Shown here piece by piece: positions 25,681-34,350 of a DNA stretch of 64,000 nucleotides. The translations under genes and the position numbers were made by a program. Source of the stretch: Bradyrhizobium sp. JYMT SZCCT0180. Its GTDB lineage: Bacteria; Pseudomonadota; Alphaproteobacteria; Rhizobiales; Xanthobacteraceae. Position 1 is the stretch's first letter, and each line of letters opens with the position of its first letter. The stretch lies in assembly GCF_018130165.1 (NCBI RefSeq), contig NZ_JAFCLZ010000036.1:1-64000 (forward strand), given 5' to 3'. Below the pieces are notes generated by a model. It had not been told where the DNA came from and ran no database searches. It saw nothing but the letters and a program-made list of their open reading frames with translations.

Positions 25681-26865
25681 TCAGACGCGTTCGTAGAGCG
25701 TGACGACGCAGGCGCCGCCGAGGCCGAGATTGTGCTGCAGGGCGCGCCTTGCGCCGTCCACCTGTCGTGCTTCCGCCGAACCGCGCAACTGATGCGTCAG
25801 TTCATAGCATTGCGCGAGGCCGGTGGCGCCGAGCGGATGGCCCTTGGACAGCAGGCCGCCGGACGGATTGGTCACGGTCTTGCCGCCATAGGTGTTGTTG
25901 CCGTCGTCGATGAAGCGCTCCGCGCCGCCGTCGGGGCACAGGCCGAGCGCCTCGTAGGTGATCAGCTCATTATGCGCGAAGCAGTCGTGCAGCTCGACGA
26001 CGTCGAGATCGTCAGGGCCGATGCCGGCGGCCTCATAGACCTTGTTCGCCGCGGCGCGCGTCATGTCGAAGCCCACCACCTGCATCATGTCGCCGGCCTT
26101 GAAGGTGGAGGGGGTATCGGTGGTCATCGCCTGGGCCGCGATCCGGACGTCCTTGCGCAGGCCGTGCTTGCTGGCGAATTTCTCCGAGACGAGTACTGCC
26201 GCCGCACCCCCGCAGGTTGGCGGGCAGGCCATCAGCCGCGTCATCACGCCGGGCCAGATCACCTGGTCGTTCATGACGTCGTCAGCGCTGACTTCCTTGC
26301 GGAACAGCGCCAGCGGATTGTTCCTGGCATGCCGGCTCGCCTTGGCCCGCACCTTGGCGAACGAGGTCAGCGGCGTGCCGTATTTCTTCATGTGGCTGAG
26401 ACCGGCGCCGCCGAAATAGCGCAGCGCCAGCGGCACGCCTTGCGCGTCGACCAGTTTGTCGGCCGCGGCGTCGAACTCGTCGAACGCGCTCGGCCGGTCG
26501 GTGAAGACAGCGCCGAGCGCGCCGGGCTTCATCTGCTCGAAGCCGAGCGCCAGCACGCAATCGAGCGCGCCTGATTCAATCGCCTGCCGCGCCATGAACA
26601 GCGCGGTCGAACCGGTCGAGCAATTGTTGTTGACGTTGATGATGGGGATGCCGGTCATGCCGACCTGGTAGAGTGCGCGCTGCCCGCAGGTTGAATCGCC
26701 GTAGACATAGCCGGCATAGGCCTGCTGGATCATCTCGTAGCCGACGCCGGCGTCAGCCAGCGCGAGCCTGGTCGCTTCCGCGCCCATCACCGGGTAGGGC
26801 GCGTTCGCGCCCGGTTTGACGAAGGGGATCATGCCGACGCCGGCAACATAGACGCTGGATGTCAT
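25681..26865 (-). CDS. Thiolase / lipid-transfer-type acetyl-CoA acyltransferase
   Basis: 394 aa of the SCPx-thiolase-like group. MTSSVYVAGVGMIPFVKP opens the thiolase fold. The nucleophile region is NVNNNCSTGSTALFMARQ with Cys. Later VVELHDCFAHNELITYEALG and NPSGGLLSKGHPLGATGLAQ give the His and the typical GHPxGATG motif. First gene of the five-gene minus-strand unit, with AGGGAG 6 bases before the ATG at 26865. The frame continues upstream without homology. It should cleave a 3-oxoacyl-CoA. Confidence 0.9.
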   Translation of the reverse strand: MTSSVYVAGVGMIPFVKPGANAPYPVMGAEATRLALADAGVGYEMIQQAYAGYVYGDSTCGQRALYQVGMTGIPIINVNNNCSTGSTALFMARQAIESGALDCVLALGFEQMKPGALGAVFTDRPSAFDEFDAAADKLVDAQGVPLALRYFGGAGLSHMKKYGTPLTSFAKVRAKASRHARNNPLALFRKEVSADDVMNDQVIWPGVMTRLMACPPTCGGAAAVLVSEKFASKHGLRKDVRIAAQAMTTDTPSTFKAGDMMQVVGFDMTRAAANKVYEAAGIGPDDLDVVELHDCFAHNELITYEALGLCPDGGAERFIDDGNNTYGGKTVTNPSGGLLSKGHPLGATGLAQCYELTHQLRGSAEARQVDGARRALQHNLGLGGACVVTLYERV

Positions 26866-26880
26866 GGTGCGCTCCCTTAA

Positions 26881-26915
26881 ATTACCCGTTGGACTTTTTA
26901 TTACCCGTGGGTAAT
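26881..26915. promoter_or_regulatory. Probable TetR operator between divergent operons
   Basis: ATTACCC-GT-GGGTAAT at 26900-26915 is an inverted repeat with perfect 7-bp arms. A further half site ATTACCCG occurs at 26881-26888. It lies in the 98-bp gap between the thiolase gene and the tetR gene, so one site could control both directions. Confidence 0.7.
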
Positions 26916-26963
26916 ATACGGACAGCTTCGCTTTCGAGTCAACCGCGCCGGGTGAATTCAAAA

Positions 26964-27662
26964 ATGGACGGATCAGCCTCATCCCCGAACGGCCAGTCAC
27001 CCTGGATGCCGTTCGAAAGCCGTCGTCGCGCCCGCGACGAGAAACGCGAAGCCGTGCTGCGCACCGCGGTGGCGCTGTTCCTCGAGCAGGGCTATCACGG
27101 CACCACGCTCAACCACGTGGCCGAGCGGCTGAACATCACCAAGCCCGCGCTCTACAATTATTTCCGCGGCAAGGACGAAATTCTCTACGAATGCTGGGCA
27201 ATCGGCGCCGATCACGTCGACGAGCGCATCGATGACATCGCCGCGACCGGTGGCACCGGGCTGGAAAAACTGCGCAAGCTGATCGTCAGCTACGCCGAGA
27301 CCATGACCACCGACTACGGCAAGAGCCTGGTGCGGTTCGACGTCCGCGACCTCACCGAGCACAACCGCAAGATCGTCGGCCTCGCCAAGAAGAAGATCGA
27401 CCAGGCTTTTCGCGACTATATCGGGCAGGGGATCAAGGACGGATCGATCAGGCCTTGCGACGTCAAGCTTTCCGCATTTGCGATTGCGGGCTCGCTGAAC
27501 TGGATCGGCCACTGGTACCAGCCCGGCGGTGCGCTCGAAGCGGAGGCAATAGCAAAAGAATTCGCGATCCGCCTCACTGAAGGGCTCGCGATCAAATCGA
27601 TACGGAAAAAGGCGGATAAACCGCCGATCAGGAAACGCAAGTCACGGGGAGTATCAGGATGA
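26964..27662 (+). CDS. TetR-family transcriptional regulator
   Basis: 232 aa. An N-terminal helix-turn-helix of TetR type (AVLRTAVALFLEQGYHGTTL then ITKPALYNYFRGKDEIL) spans about residues 25-75. The ligand-binding C-terminal domain is family-variable, and a basic tail (KKADKPPIRKRKSRG) is unusual. It is divergent from the thiolase operon and overlaps the acyl-CoA ligase gene by ATGA, so it probably senses an acyl-CoA intermediate. Start MDGSASS at 26964; MPFESRR at 27006 is an alternative. Confidence 0.9.
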   Translation: MDGSASSPNGQSPWMPFESRRRARDEKREAVLRTAVALFLEQGYHGTTLNHVAERLNITKPALYNYFRGKDEILYECWAIGADHVDERIDDIAATGGTGLEKLRKLIVSYAETMTTDYGKSLVRFDVRDLTEHNRKIVGLAKKKIDQAFRDYIGQGIKDGSIRPCDVKLSAFAIAGSLNWIGHWYQPGGALEAEAIAKEFAIRLTEGLAIKSIRKKADKPPIRKRKSRGVSG

Positions 27663-29215
27663 ACATCACGCACGGCCTGCGGCGCGCGCTGCAGATCAAT
27701 CCGAACGGCCTTGCCATCGTCTGTGGCGACCGCAAGAAAAGCTGGCGCGAGGTCGGCGACCGCGTGGCGCGGCTTGCCGCCGGCATCCGGGACCTCGGCG
27801 CGCAGGCCGGCGACCGTGTCGCGATCCTGTCGCTCAATTCCGACCGCTATCTCGAGCTTTATCTTGCCGCCGGCTGGTCCGGCACCGTGATCGTGCCGCT
27901 CAACATCCGCTGGAGCCCGCTGGAGAACGAAGACGCCATGCGCGACTGCCGCGCCGGCATCCTGTTCGTAGACAAGGCTTTTGCTGGGGTCGGTGCTGAT
28001 CTCGCCCAGGCGATCCCGGGCCTCAAGCTGATCTATGCCGATGATGGCGACGCCCCCGCCGGCGCGGAGGGTTATGAGGCGTTGATCGCGCGCAGCGCGG
28101 CGATGCAGGATGCGATGCGCAGAAGCGAGGATCTCGCGGGCATCTTCTATACCGGCGGCACCACCGGACGCTCCAAGGGCGTGATGCTCAGCCACGGCAA
28201 TCTGATGGTCAATGCGCTGAACGCACTCGGCGAAGGCCTGTGGCCGAGCAGCACGGTCTATCTGCACGCCGCGCCGATGTTCCACCTTGCCAACGGGGCG
28301 GCGATGTATTCGGTGCTGCTCAGCGGCGGCTCCAACGTCATCATCCAGGGCTTTACGCCCGACGGCGTCGCGGGCGCGATGCAGCGCGATCGCGTGACCG
28401 ACGTGCTGCTGGTGCCGACCATGATCCAGATGTTCGTCGATCATCCGAAACTCGGCGATTACGACCTGTCGTCGCTGACGGGTATCGCCTATGGCGCCTC
28501 CGTCATCAGCGATGCCGTGCTCAGCCGCGCCATGAAGGCATTGCCGAACGTGCAGTTCACGCAAGCCTACGGCATGACGGAATTGTCGCCGATCGCGACG
28601 ATACTGCACTGGAAGGAGCATGTCGGCGATGGCCGCGCCAAGGGGCGGCATCGCGGCGCCGGCCGTCCCACGCTGGGTTGCGAGGTCAAGATCGTCGACG
28701 CCGACGACAAGGTGGTGCCCACTGGCACGGTCGGCGAGATCGCGGTGCGCGGTGACAATGTGATGATCGGCTATTGGGAGCGGCCGGAGGAAACCGCCAA
28801 GGCGGTCATCGACGGCTGGATGCACACCGGTGACGGCGGCTACATGGATGAGGACGGTTTTGTCTACGTGGTCGACCGCGTCAAGGACATGATCATCTCC
28901 GGCGGCGAGAACGTCTATTCGGCCGAGGTCGAGAACGCGCTGGCGCAGCATCCGTCGGTGGCGCAATGCGCCGTGATCGGTATCCCGAGCGAGCGCTGGG
29001 GCGAGCAGGTTCACGCCATTGTCGTTCCCAAGCCTGGCGCGAGCGCAACCCCCGACGAGTTGATGGATTTCTGCAAGACGCTGATCGCAGGTTACAAATG
29101 CCCGCGCAGTGTCGAGGTCACGCAGACCCCGCTGCCATTGTCCGGCGCCGGCAAGATCCTGAAGCGTGAGTTGCGCAAGCCGTACTGGGAAAACCGCCAG
29201 CGAATGGTGAGCTGA
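27659..29215 (+). CDS. Acyl-CoA synthetase (AMP-binding, fatty-acid/aromatic-acid CoA ligase)
   Basis: 518 aa adenylate-forming ligase activating a carboxylic acid to its CoA thioester. Motif A is YTGGTTGRSKGVMLSHGN, followed by QAYGMTELSP, the hinge region with TGDGGYMDEDGFVYVVDRVKD, and the C-terminal Lys in LSGAGKILKRELR. Coupled to tetR by a 4-bp overlap. It would supply the substrate for the divergent beta-oxidation genes. The acid chain type cannot be told. Confidence 0.92.
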   Translation: MNITHGLRRALQINPNGLAIVCGDRKKSWREVGDRVARLAAGIRDLGAQAGDRVAILSLNSDRYLELYLAAGWSGTVIVPLNIRWSPLENEDAMRDCRAGILFVDKAFAGVGADLAQAIPGLKLIYADDGDAPAGAEGYEALIARSAAMQDAMRRSEDLAGIFYTGGTTGRSKGVMLSHGNLMVNALNALGEGLWPSSTVYLHAAPMFHLANGAAMYSVLLSGGSNVIIQGFTPDGVAGAMQRDRVTDVLLVPTMIQMFVDHPKLGDYDLSSLTGIAYGASVISDAVLSRAMKALPNVQFTQAYGMTELSPIATILHWKEHVGDGRAKGRHRGAGRPTLGCEVKIVDADDKVVPTGTVGEIAVRGDNVMIGYWERPEETAKAVIDGWMHTGDGGYMDEDGFVYVVDRVKDMIISGGENVYSAEVENALAQHPSVAQCAVIGIPSERWGEQVHAIVVPKPGASATPDELMDFCKTLIAGYKCPRSVEVTQTPLPLSGAGKILKRELRKPYWENRQRMVS

Positions 29216-29217
29216 GG

Positions 29218-29253
29218 CCGGCGTCTGCGCGCCGGCGCGCCTTTCGACGCCGG
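29218..29253 (+). terminator. GC-rich hairpin after the acyl-CoA synthetase
   Basis: CCGGCGTC (29218-29225) pairs with GACGCCGG (29246-29253), directly after the stop codon. There is no T run, so termination is only suggested by position. Confidence 0.35.
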
Positions 29254-29426
29254 CGAGGCATGCTGGATTGATGGACATGCTGCCGGCGCGGGCTTTCCCT
29301 GCGTTGCGGAGTTGTCATCGCATTTTTTGCGATGCCGTCCGATCCGATCCGTCGTATAGTCGAGCAAGGGGGAACTGTTCTGCATCACGGGGATACCACC
29401 TGAAATCGCAGCAACGGAGGTCCGCC

Positions 29427-29846
29427 ATGAAAGTCAAAGACGCGATGCACAAGGGCGTCGACTGGGTCAGCCCCGACACGCCTGTCACCGAAATCGCAAA
29501 GCTGATGCGAGCGCATGATATCGGCTGCATTCCGATCGGGGAGGACGATCAGCTGATCGGAATGGTGACCGATCGCGACATCGTCTGCAAAGGGCTTGCT
29601 GGCAACGGCTTCGATGCCAGCCGGGCCAAGGCGCGCGACGTGATGACCGAAGGTATCCACTGCTGCCGGGAGGACGATGACCTCGCCAAGGCGGTGCATC
29701 ACATGGAGACGCTGAAAGTCCGCAGATTGCCGGTGATCAACAAGAGCAAGCGGATGGTCGGCATGATCAGCCTGGGCGACATCAGCCATTCATCGACCGG
29801 CGACCTGGTGTCCGGGTACGTCAAGAGCGTTTCAGCCCATCACTGA
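29427..29846 (+). CDS. Two-CBS-domain protein
   Basis: 139 aa, almost wholly a CBS pair: VKDAMHKGVDWVSPDTPV...IPIGEDDQLIGMVTDRDI and ARDVMTEGIHCCREDDDLAKAVHHMETLKVRRLPVI. Such stand-alone modules bind adenine nucleotides and regulate partners; the partner is unknown. GGAGG stands 6 bases before the ATG at 29427. Monocistronic, ending at a bidirectional hairpin shared with the convergent deacylase gene. Confidence 0.9.
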   Translation: MKVKDAMHKGVDWVSPDTPVTEIAKLMRAHDIGCIPIGEDDQLIGMVTDRDIVCKGLAGNGFDASRAKARDVMTEGIHCCREDDDLAKAVHHMETLKVRRLPVINKSKRMVGMISLGDISHSSTGDLVSGYVKSVSAHH

Positions 29847-29927
29847 AGCACGGCGACGACTCGCGATCGACACGCCCCGGAGCAAGTGATCGCGGCTGTT
29901 CAACGCCGAACGCGCGCAATGCGTTGT

Positions 29928-29962
29928 TTGAGGTCGCTCGACCGGCGCTCGAGCGGCCTCAA
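29928..29962. terminator. Bidirectional hairpin between convergent genes
   Basis: TTGAGGTCGCTCGA / TCGAGCGGCCTCAA, 14-bp arms with one mismatch, overlapping the stop codon of the minus-strand gene. No T run on either side. Confidence 0.5.
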
Positions 29963-30426
29963 TCGTGCGTGGTGAAGTGGCCGTGCCAGGCCTTCGCGGT
30001 CAATCGTGCGAACTGCTCGCGATCCAGACGGATCAGTGTGGCGTGGTCGCCACCCTCCATGTAGATCTCGCTCTGCGCATTGATGCTGTCGTCGACGATG
30101 ACATCGAGCCCGAAGCATTCGCCAACCGGCGGCACGGCGCCGCGCTCGCAGTCGCCAAACAGCTTCGCGACCTCCTCTTCGCTCGCCAGATCGACCTTGT
30201 GGCCGAGCTGCATTTTCAAGGCCGGCAAATGCAGATGGCGGGACGCCGGAAGGATCGCCATCAGGTAGCCGTCCTCGCGGCGGAGGACGACGGCTTTGGC
30301 CAGGGCGTCGCCCGGCACATGGCTAGCCTCGGCCGTGCGCGTCGACGACATGGTGCGGGCATGAGGGATCAGCTCGTAGGTGACGGTCTGGTCCAGGTAG
30401 TTCTGCAGGGTCGGGGAGACGGTCAT
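29959..30426 (-). CDS. YbaK/ProX-type aminoacyl-tRNA deacylase
   Basis: 155 aa with the YbaK editing fold: AKAVVLRREDGYLMAILPAS contains the conserved Lys, followed by DLASEEEVAKLFGDCERGAVPPVGECFG (the GxxPP-type loop) and LIRLDREQFARLT. The family hydrolyses mischarged Cys- or Ala-tRNA-Pro in trans; since the ProS here lacks an editing domain, that role is plausible. Start at 30426 with GGAGG upstream; the longer frame to 30552 has no support. Confidence 0.85.
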   Translation of the reverse strand: MTVSPTLQNYLDQTVTYELIPHARTMSSTRTAEASHVPGDALAKAVVLRREDGYLMAILPASRHLHLPALKMQLGHKVDLASEEEVAKLFGDCERGAVPPVGECFGLDVIVDDSINAQSEIYMEGGDHATLIRLDREQFARLTAKAWHGHFTTHD

Positions 30427-30820
30427 AACGGTTCCTCCATTGCAACGCGTGCAACGCGCAATCCGGGCATCGGGAGGAACTCGCGTCGTCGCCTCACGAT
30501 GCGGGCGCTTGCGAATTGGGTGAAGGTTACGCCTGCCGGAAACCGGCGACAATGCGAATCGTTCCCACCGCCCCGGCCGGGATGGGGTCTCCGCGGGGGT
30601 TTTCGGCGGATTTGGGCCCCGAATGCCCGCATTTATGGGCCTGGACCGGGCCAGCAGGCGACAAAAACCGGCCGTATTTCCTTGCTTCTGGCTGGAATCC
30701 GGCTATATACCGCGCCATCTCACACGGAAGCATGGCTCTCAAAGGCCGTCCGGTGGCAGCCGGGCCATAAGGCTCGTCTGCTCACACGCTTCCGGAGGAA
30801 CCAACCGGAGAAGTATTACC
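30427..30820 (+). promoter_or_regulatory. rpsB leader with candidate promoter
   Basis: 394 bp without a gene, divergent from the deacylase. TTGCTT at 30682-30687, 16 bp, TATATA at 30704-30709 make a good housekeeping promoter for rpsB-tsf, giving a 5' UTR of about 105 bases that could carry ribosomal-protein autoregulation. GGAG precedes the rpsB start. The left 250 bp show nothing I recognise. Confidence 0.55.
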
Positions 30821-31819
30821 ATGGCGCTACCCGATTTTTCTATGCGTCAGCTGCTTGAAGCTGGCGTTCACTTTGGCCACCAATCGCACCGCTGGAATCC
30901 CAAGATGGCGGATTTCATCTTCGGTGCCCGCAACAACATCCACATCATCGACCTCGCGCAGACCGTGCCGTTGCTGCACACCGCGTTGAAGGCGGTCAGC
31001 GACACCGTCGCCAAGGGCGGCCGTATCCTGTTCGTCGGCACCAAGCGGCAGGCGCAGGACGGCGTTGCCGAGGCCGCCAAGCGGTCGGCGCAGTATTTCG
31101 TCAATTCGCGCTGGCTCGGCGGCACGCTGACCAACTGGAAGACCATTTCCGGTTCGATCAAGCGGCTGCGTCATCTCGATGAAGTGCTCAATTCCGGCGA
31201 TGCCAACGCCTACACCAAGAAGGAACGGCTGACGCTGCAGCGCGAGCGCGACAAGCTCGACCGTTCGCTCGGCGGCATCAAGGACATGGGCGGGCTTCCC
31301 GACATGATCTTCGTGATCGACACCAACAAGGAAGACATCGCGATCCAGGAAGCGCAGCGGCTCAACATTCCCGTCGCCGCGATCGTCGACACCAATTCCG
31401 ATCCCAAGGGCATCACCTTTGTGGTGCCGGGCAATGACGACGCCGGCCGCGCCATTTCGCTGTATTGCGATCTGGTGGCCCGCGCCGCCATCGACGGCAT
31501 CTCGCGCGCCCAGGGCGACCACGGCATCGACATCGGCGCTTCCGCGCAGCCGGTCCGTGAGGAAATCCCGGCTGCTCCGCAGCCGGCCGGCTTCCAGGGT
31601 CTGGCGGGCCCCCGTGGCACCGCCGACAACCTCAAGAAGCTCACCGGCGTTTCCGGTGCGATCGAGAAGAAGTTCAACGATCTCGGTATCTTCCACTATT
31701 GGCAGCTGGCCGAACTGGACCACGATACCGCGCACAAGATCGGTGAAGAGGTCGGACTCCCGAGCCGCGCCGATGGCTGGGTTGCCCAGGCCAAGGCGAT
31801 GACCGCGGAAGCGGAATAA
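30821..31819 (+). CDS. rpsB: 30S ribosomal protein S2
   Basis: 332 aa. MALPDFSMRQLLEAGVHFGH and RWNPKMADFIFGARNNIHI are the S2 signature. The protein exceeds the usual ~240 residues by a C-terminal extension (about 245-332) containing LKKLTGVSGAIEKKFNDLGIFHYWQLAELD, a helix-hairpin-helix-like segment, common in alphaproteobacteria. Start ATG at 30821. First gene of the rpsB-tsf-pyrH-frr transcription unit. Confidence 0.97.
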   Translation: MALPDFSMRQLLEAGVHFGHQSHRWNPKMADFIFGARNNIHIIDLAQTVPLLHTALKAVSDTVAKGGRILFVGTKRQAQDGVAEAAKRSAQYFVNSRWLGGTLTNWKTISGSIKRLRHLDEVLNSGDANAYTKKERLTLQRERDKLDRSLGGIKDMGGLPDMIFVIDTNKEDIAIQEAQRLNIPVAAIVDTNSDPKGITFVVPGNDDAGRAISLYCDLVARAAIDGISRAQGDHGIDIGASAQPVREEIPAAPQPAGFQGLAGPRGTADNLKKLTGVSGAIEKKFNDLGIFHYWQLAELDHDTAHKIGEEVGLPSRADGWVAQAKAMTAEAE

Positions 31820-31831
31820 TTGTAACGCCGC

Positions 31832-31851
31832 GTGGCCGGCCTTCCGGCCAC
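31832..31851 (+). terminator. Intercistronic hairpin rpsB-tsf
   Basis: GTGGCCGG (31832-31839) / CCGGCCAC (31844-31851) with a 4-base loop and no T run. It is more likely an attenuator or RNA-processing site that tunes rpsB against tsf than a full terminator. Confidence 0.5.
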
Positions 31852-31947
31852 CGGTTTGATTTCCCTGTTACGGCATTCCTGTAGCTGATGCGGCACGGCG
31901 CAAGGCGCGCCGCGCTCGTGGCTAACAGGCAAGAAGGATATCCAACG

Positions 31948-32871
31948 ATGGCAACGATCTCTGCGGCGATGGTCAAGGAACTGCGCGAGTCGACCGGCGC
32001 AGGCATGATGGACTGCAAGGCTGCGCTCACCGAAACCGCTGGTAACATGCAGGAAGCGCAGGATTGGCTGCGCAAGAAGGGCCTGTCCAAGGCCGCCAAG
32101 AAGGCCGGCCGCGTCGCCGCCGAAGGCCTGATCGGCGCGATGATTTCGGGTAACAAGGGCGTCGTCGTCGAAGTCAATTCGGAGACCGATTTCGTCGCGC
32201 GCAACGAACAGTTCCAGGGCCTCGTCAAGATGGTCGCGCAGGTCGCGCTTCGCGTCGGCGCCGACGTCGAAACGATCAAGGCTGCGAAGATCGGCGACTT
32301 CACCGTCGAGACCGCGATTTCGGACGCGATCGCCACCATCGGCGAGAACATGTCGCTGCGCCGCGCGGCCTTGCTCGAGGTCCCCAATGGCGTGGTGGCG
32401 AGCTACATCCATGGCGCCGTCATCGACAACGCCGGCAAGATGGGCGTGCTGGTGGCGCTCGAATCGACCGGCAAGACCGATGAACTCGCGGCGCTCGGCC
32501 GCCAGCTTGCGATGCACGTCGCCGCGACCAACCCGCAGGCGCTCGATCCGTCCGGCCTCGACCCGGAAACCGTGAAGCGCGAAAAGGACGTGCTGGCCGA
32601 CAAGTATCGCCAGCAGGGCAAGCCGGAGAACGTGATCGAGAAGATCGTCGAGTCCGGCCTGAAGACCTACTACAAGGAAGTCTGTCTGCTGGAGCAGGCG
32701 TTCATCCACGACACCGGCAAGTCGGTGGCGCAGGCTGTCAAGGAAGCCGAAGGCAAGGTCGGCGCGCCTGTGAAGATTACCGCGTTTGTGCGCTATGCTC
32801 TCGGCGAGGGAATCGAAAAGCAGGAATCCGACTTCGCAGCCGAAGTCGCGGCGGCCAGCGGCAAGAAGTAA
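31948..32871 (+). CDS. tsf: Elongation factor Ts
   Basis: 307 aa. The N-terminal module MVKELRESTGAGMMDCKAAL carries the EF-Tu-interacting TGAGMMDCK motif. NSETDFVARNEQFQ starts the core domain. The C-terminal module includes LLEQAFIHDTGKSV. It exchanges GDP on EF-Tu. The ATG at 31948 is preceded by AAGAAGGA. A hairpin (TCCGGCGC/GCGCCGGA) follows before pyrH. Confidence 0.97.
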   Translation: MATISAAMVKELRESTGAGMMDCKAALTETAGNMQEAQDWLRKKGLSKAAKKAGRVAAEGLIGAMISGNKGVVVEVNSETDFVARNEQFQGLVKMVAQVALRVGADVETIKAAKIGDFTVETAISDAIATIGENMSLRRAALLEVPNGVVASYIHGAVIDNAGKMGVLVALESTGKTDELAALGRQLAMHVAATNPQALDPSGLDPETVKREKDVLADKYRQQGKPENVIEKIVESGLKTYYKEVCLLEQAFIHDTGKSVAQAVKEAEGKVGAPVKITAFVRYALGEGIEKQESDFAAEVAAASGKK

Positions 32872-32941
32872 CCGCGGTCGACAATCTTCCGGCGCCGTTG
32901 CGCCGGAGGATTCCTGCGCGGAATGAAGGAGGCGACAAGCT

Positions 32942-33658
32942 ATGGCAGAGCCGGTCTATCGTCGCGTCGTGATCAAGATCTCGGGCGAATATCTCGCCGG
33001 CAGCCAGTCCTTCGGCATCGACCAGCCTACCGTGGACCGTATCGCCGACGATTTGATCGCCGCGCGCCAGCTCGGAGTTGAGGTGGCGGTGGTGGTCGGC
33101 GGCGGCAACATCGTTCGCGGCGTCGAAGTCTCCTCGCGTGGCGTGTCACGCCCGACCGGCGACACCATGGGCATGCTCGCCACCATGATGAACTGTCTTG
33201 CGGTCGAGGCGGCCATCGAACGCAAGGGGACGCCGGCGCGAACCCTGTCGGCGTTCGTGATGCCCGAAATTTCCGAACTGTTCACCCGCAGTGCGACGCA
33301 CAAATATCTCGCCGAGGGCCGTATCGTCCTGCTCGGCGGCGGAACCGGCAATCCGTTTTTCACCACCGACACCACCGCGGTGCTGCGGGCGGCCGAGATC
33401 GGGGCGCAGGCGGTGCTGAAGGCCACCAATGTCGATGGTGTCTACAGCGCCGATCCCAAGAAAGACCCGTCGGCCAAGCGTTTCGACCGCCTGACGCATT
33501 CGCAGGCCATCGAAGGTGGCTACAAGGTGATGGACGCGACCGCATTCGCGCTTGCCCGCGAGACTGCGCTGCCTATCATCGTATTCTCGATTGCCGAGCC
33601 CGGTTCGATCGGTGCGATCCTGCGCGGTACCGGCCACGGCACGGTTGTCGCCGGCTGA
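32942..33658 (+). CDS. pyrH: UMP kinase
   Basis: 238 aa amino-acid-kinase-fold enzyme phosphorylating UMP to UDP. RVVIKISGEYLAGSQSFGID, VVVGGGNIVRGVEVSSRGVSRPTGDTMGMLATMMNCLA and VYSADPKKDPSAKRFDRLT follow the bacterial UMPK pattern. GAAGGAGG stands before the ATG at 32942. Gene order tsf-pyrH-frr is widely conserved. Confidence 0.97.
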   Translation: MAEPVYRRVVIKISGEYLAGSQSFGIDQPTVDRIADDLIAARQLGVEVAVVVGGGNIVRGVEVSSRGVSRPTGDTMGMLATMMNCLAVEAAIERKGTPARTLSAFVMPEISELFTRSATHKYLAEGRIVLLGGGTGNPFFTTDTTAVLRAAEIGAQAVLKATNVDGVYSADPKKDPSAKRFDRLTHSQAIEGGYKVMDATAFALARETALPIIVFSIAEPGSIGAILRGTGHGTVVAG

Positions 33659-33729
33659 CCGGCCCGCGCCACGTTGAACCGCGGGCCTGATAATGCCGGC
33701 GGATGGTTTTCTGAGGAGGGGAGAGCGTT

Positions 33730-34293
33730 ATGCCCACACCTGGTTTTGACATCAACGAATTGAAGCGCCGCATGCAGGGCGCCACCCAGGCGCTCAAGCA
33801 TGAGCTGGGCGGTTTGCGCACCGGTCGTGCGGCGGCGTCCATGCTCGAGCCGGTCCAGGTCGATGCCTATGGCACGCACATGCCGCTCAACCAGCTCGCA
33901 ACCGTCAGCGTGCCCGAGCCGCGGCTGCTGTCCGTCCAGGTTTGGGACAAGTCCATGGTCAAGGCCGTGGAGAAGGCGATCGTCGATTCCAACCTTGGCC
34001 TGAGCCCCGCGACCGAAGGGCAGGTACTGCGCCTGCGGATTCCGGAACTCAACGAGGAGCGCCGCAAGGAACTGGTCAAAGTCGCGCATAAATACGCCGA
34101 GGCGGCCAAGGTTGCGGTCCGGCACGTCCGCCGCGACGGGCTCGATACGGTCAAGAAGCTCGAGAAGAACCACGAAATCTCCGAGGACGACCAGGAGCGC
34201 CTCGCCAATGACGTGCAAAAGGCGACCGACGGGATGATTTCCGAGATCGATCAATTGCTGGCGGCGAAGGAAAAGGAAATCCTTACCGTTTAA
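33730..34293 (+). CDS. frr: Ribosome recycling factor
   Basis: 187 aa, standard RRF length. FDINELKRRMQGATQALKHEL, LRTGRAAASMLEPVQVDAYG and the C-terminal EISEDDQERLANDVQKATDG are typical. It splits post-termination ribosomes with EF-G. GGAGGGGAG stands upstream. Confidence 0.97.
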   Translation: MPTPGFDINELKRRMQGATQALKHELGGLRTGRAAASMLEPVQVDAYGTHMPLNQLATVSVPEPRLLSVQVWDKSMVKAVEKAIVDSNLGLSPATEGQVLRLRIPELNEERRKELVKVAHKYAEAAKVAVRHVRRDGLDTVKKLEKNHEISEDDQERLANDVQKATDGMISEIDQLLAAKEKEILTV

Positions 34294-34350
34294 GGCCTTA
34301 AGATCGAAACTTGAGACCGAGACTTTAGGACTGGTCCTGGAACTTTAACG

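Noticed and set aside
27416..29278. A 620-codon minus-strand frame opposite the acyl-CoA synthetase
   Set aside because: Shadow frame with no domain sense; the plus-strand ligase has all motifs.
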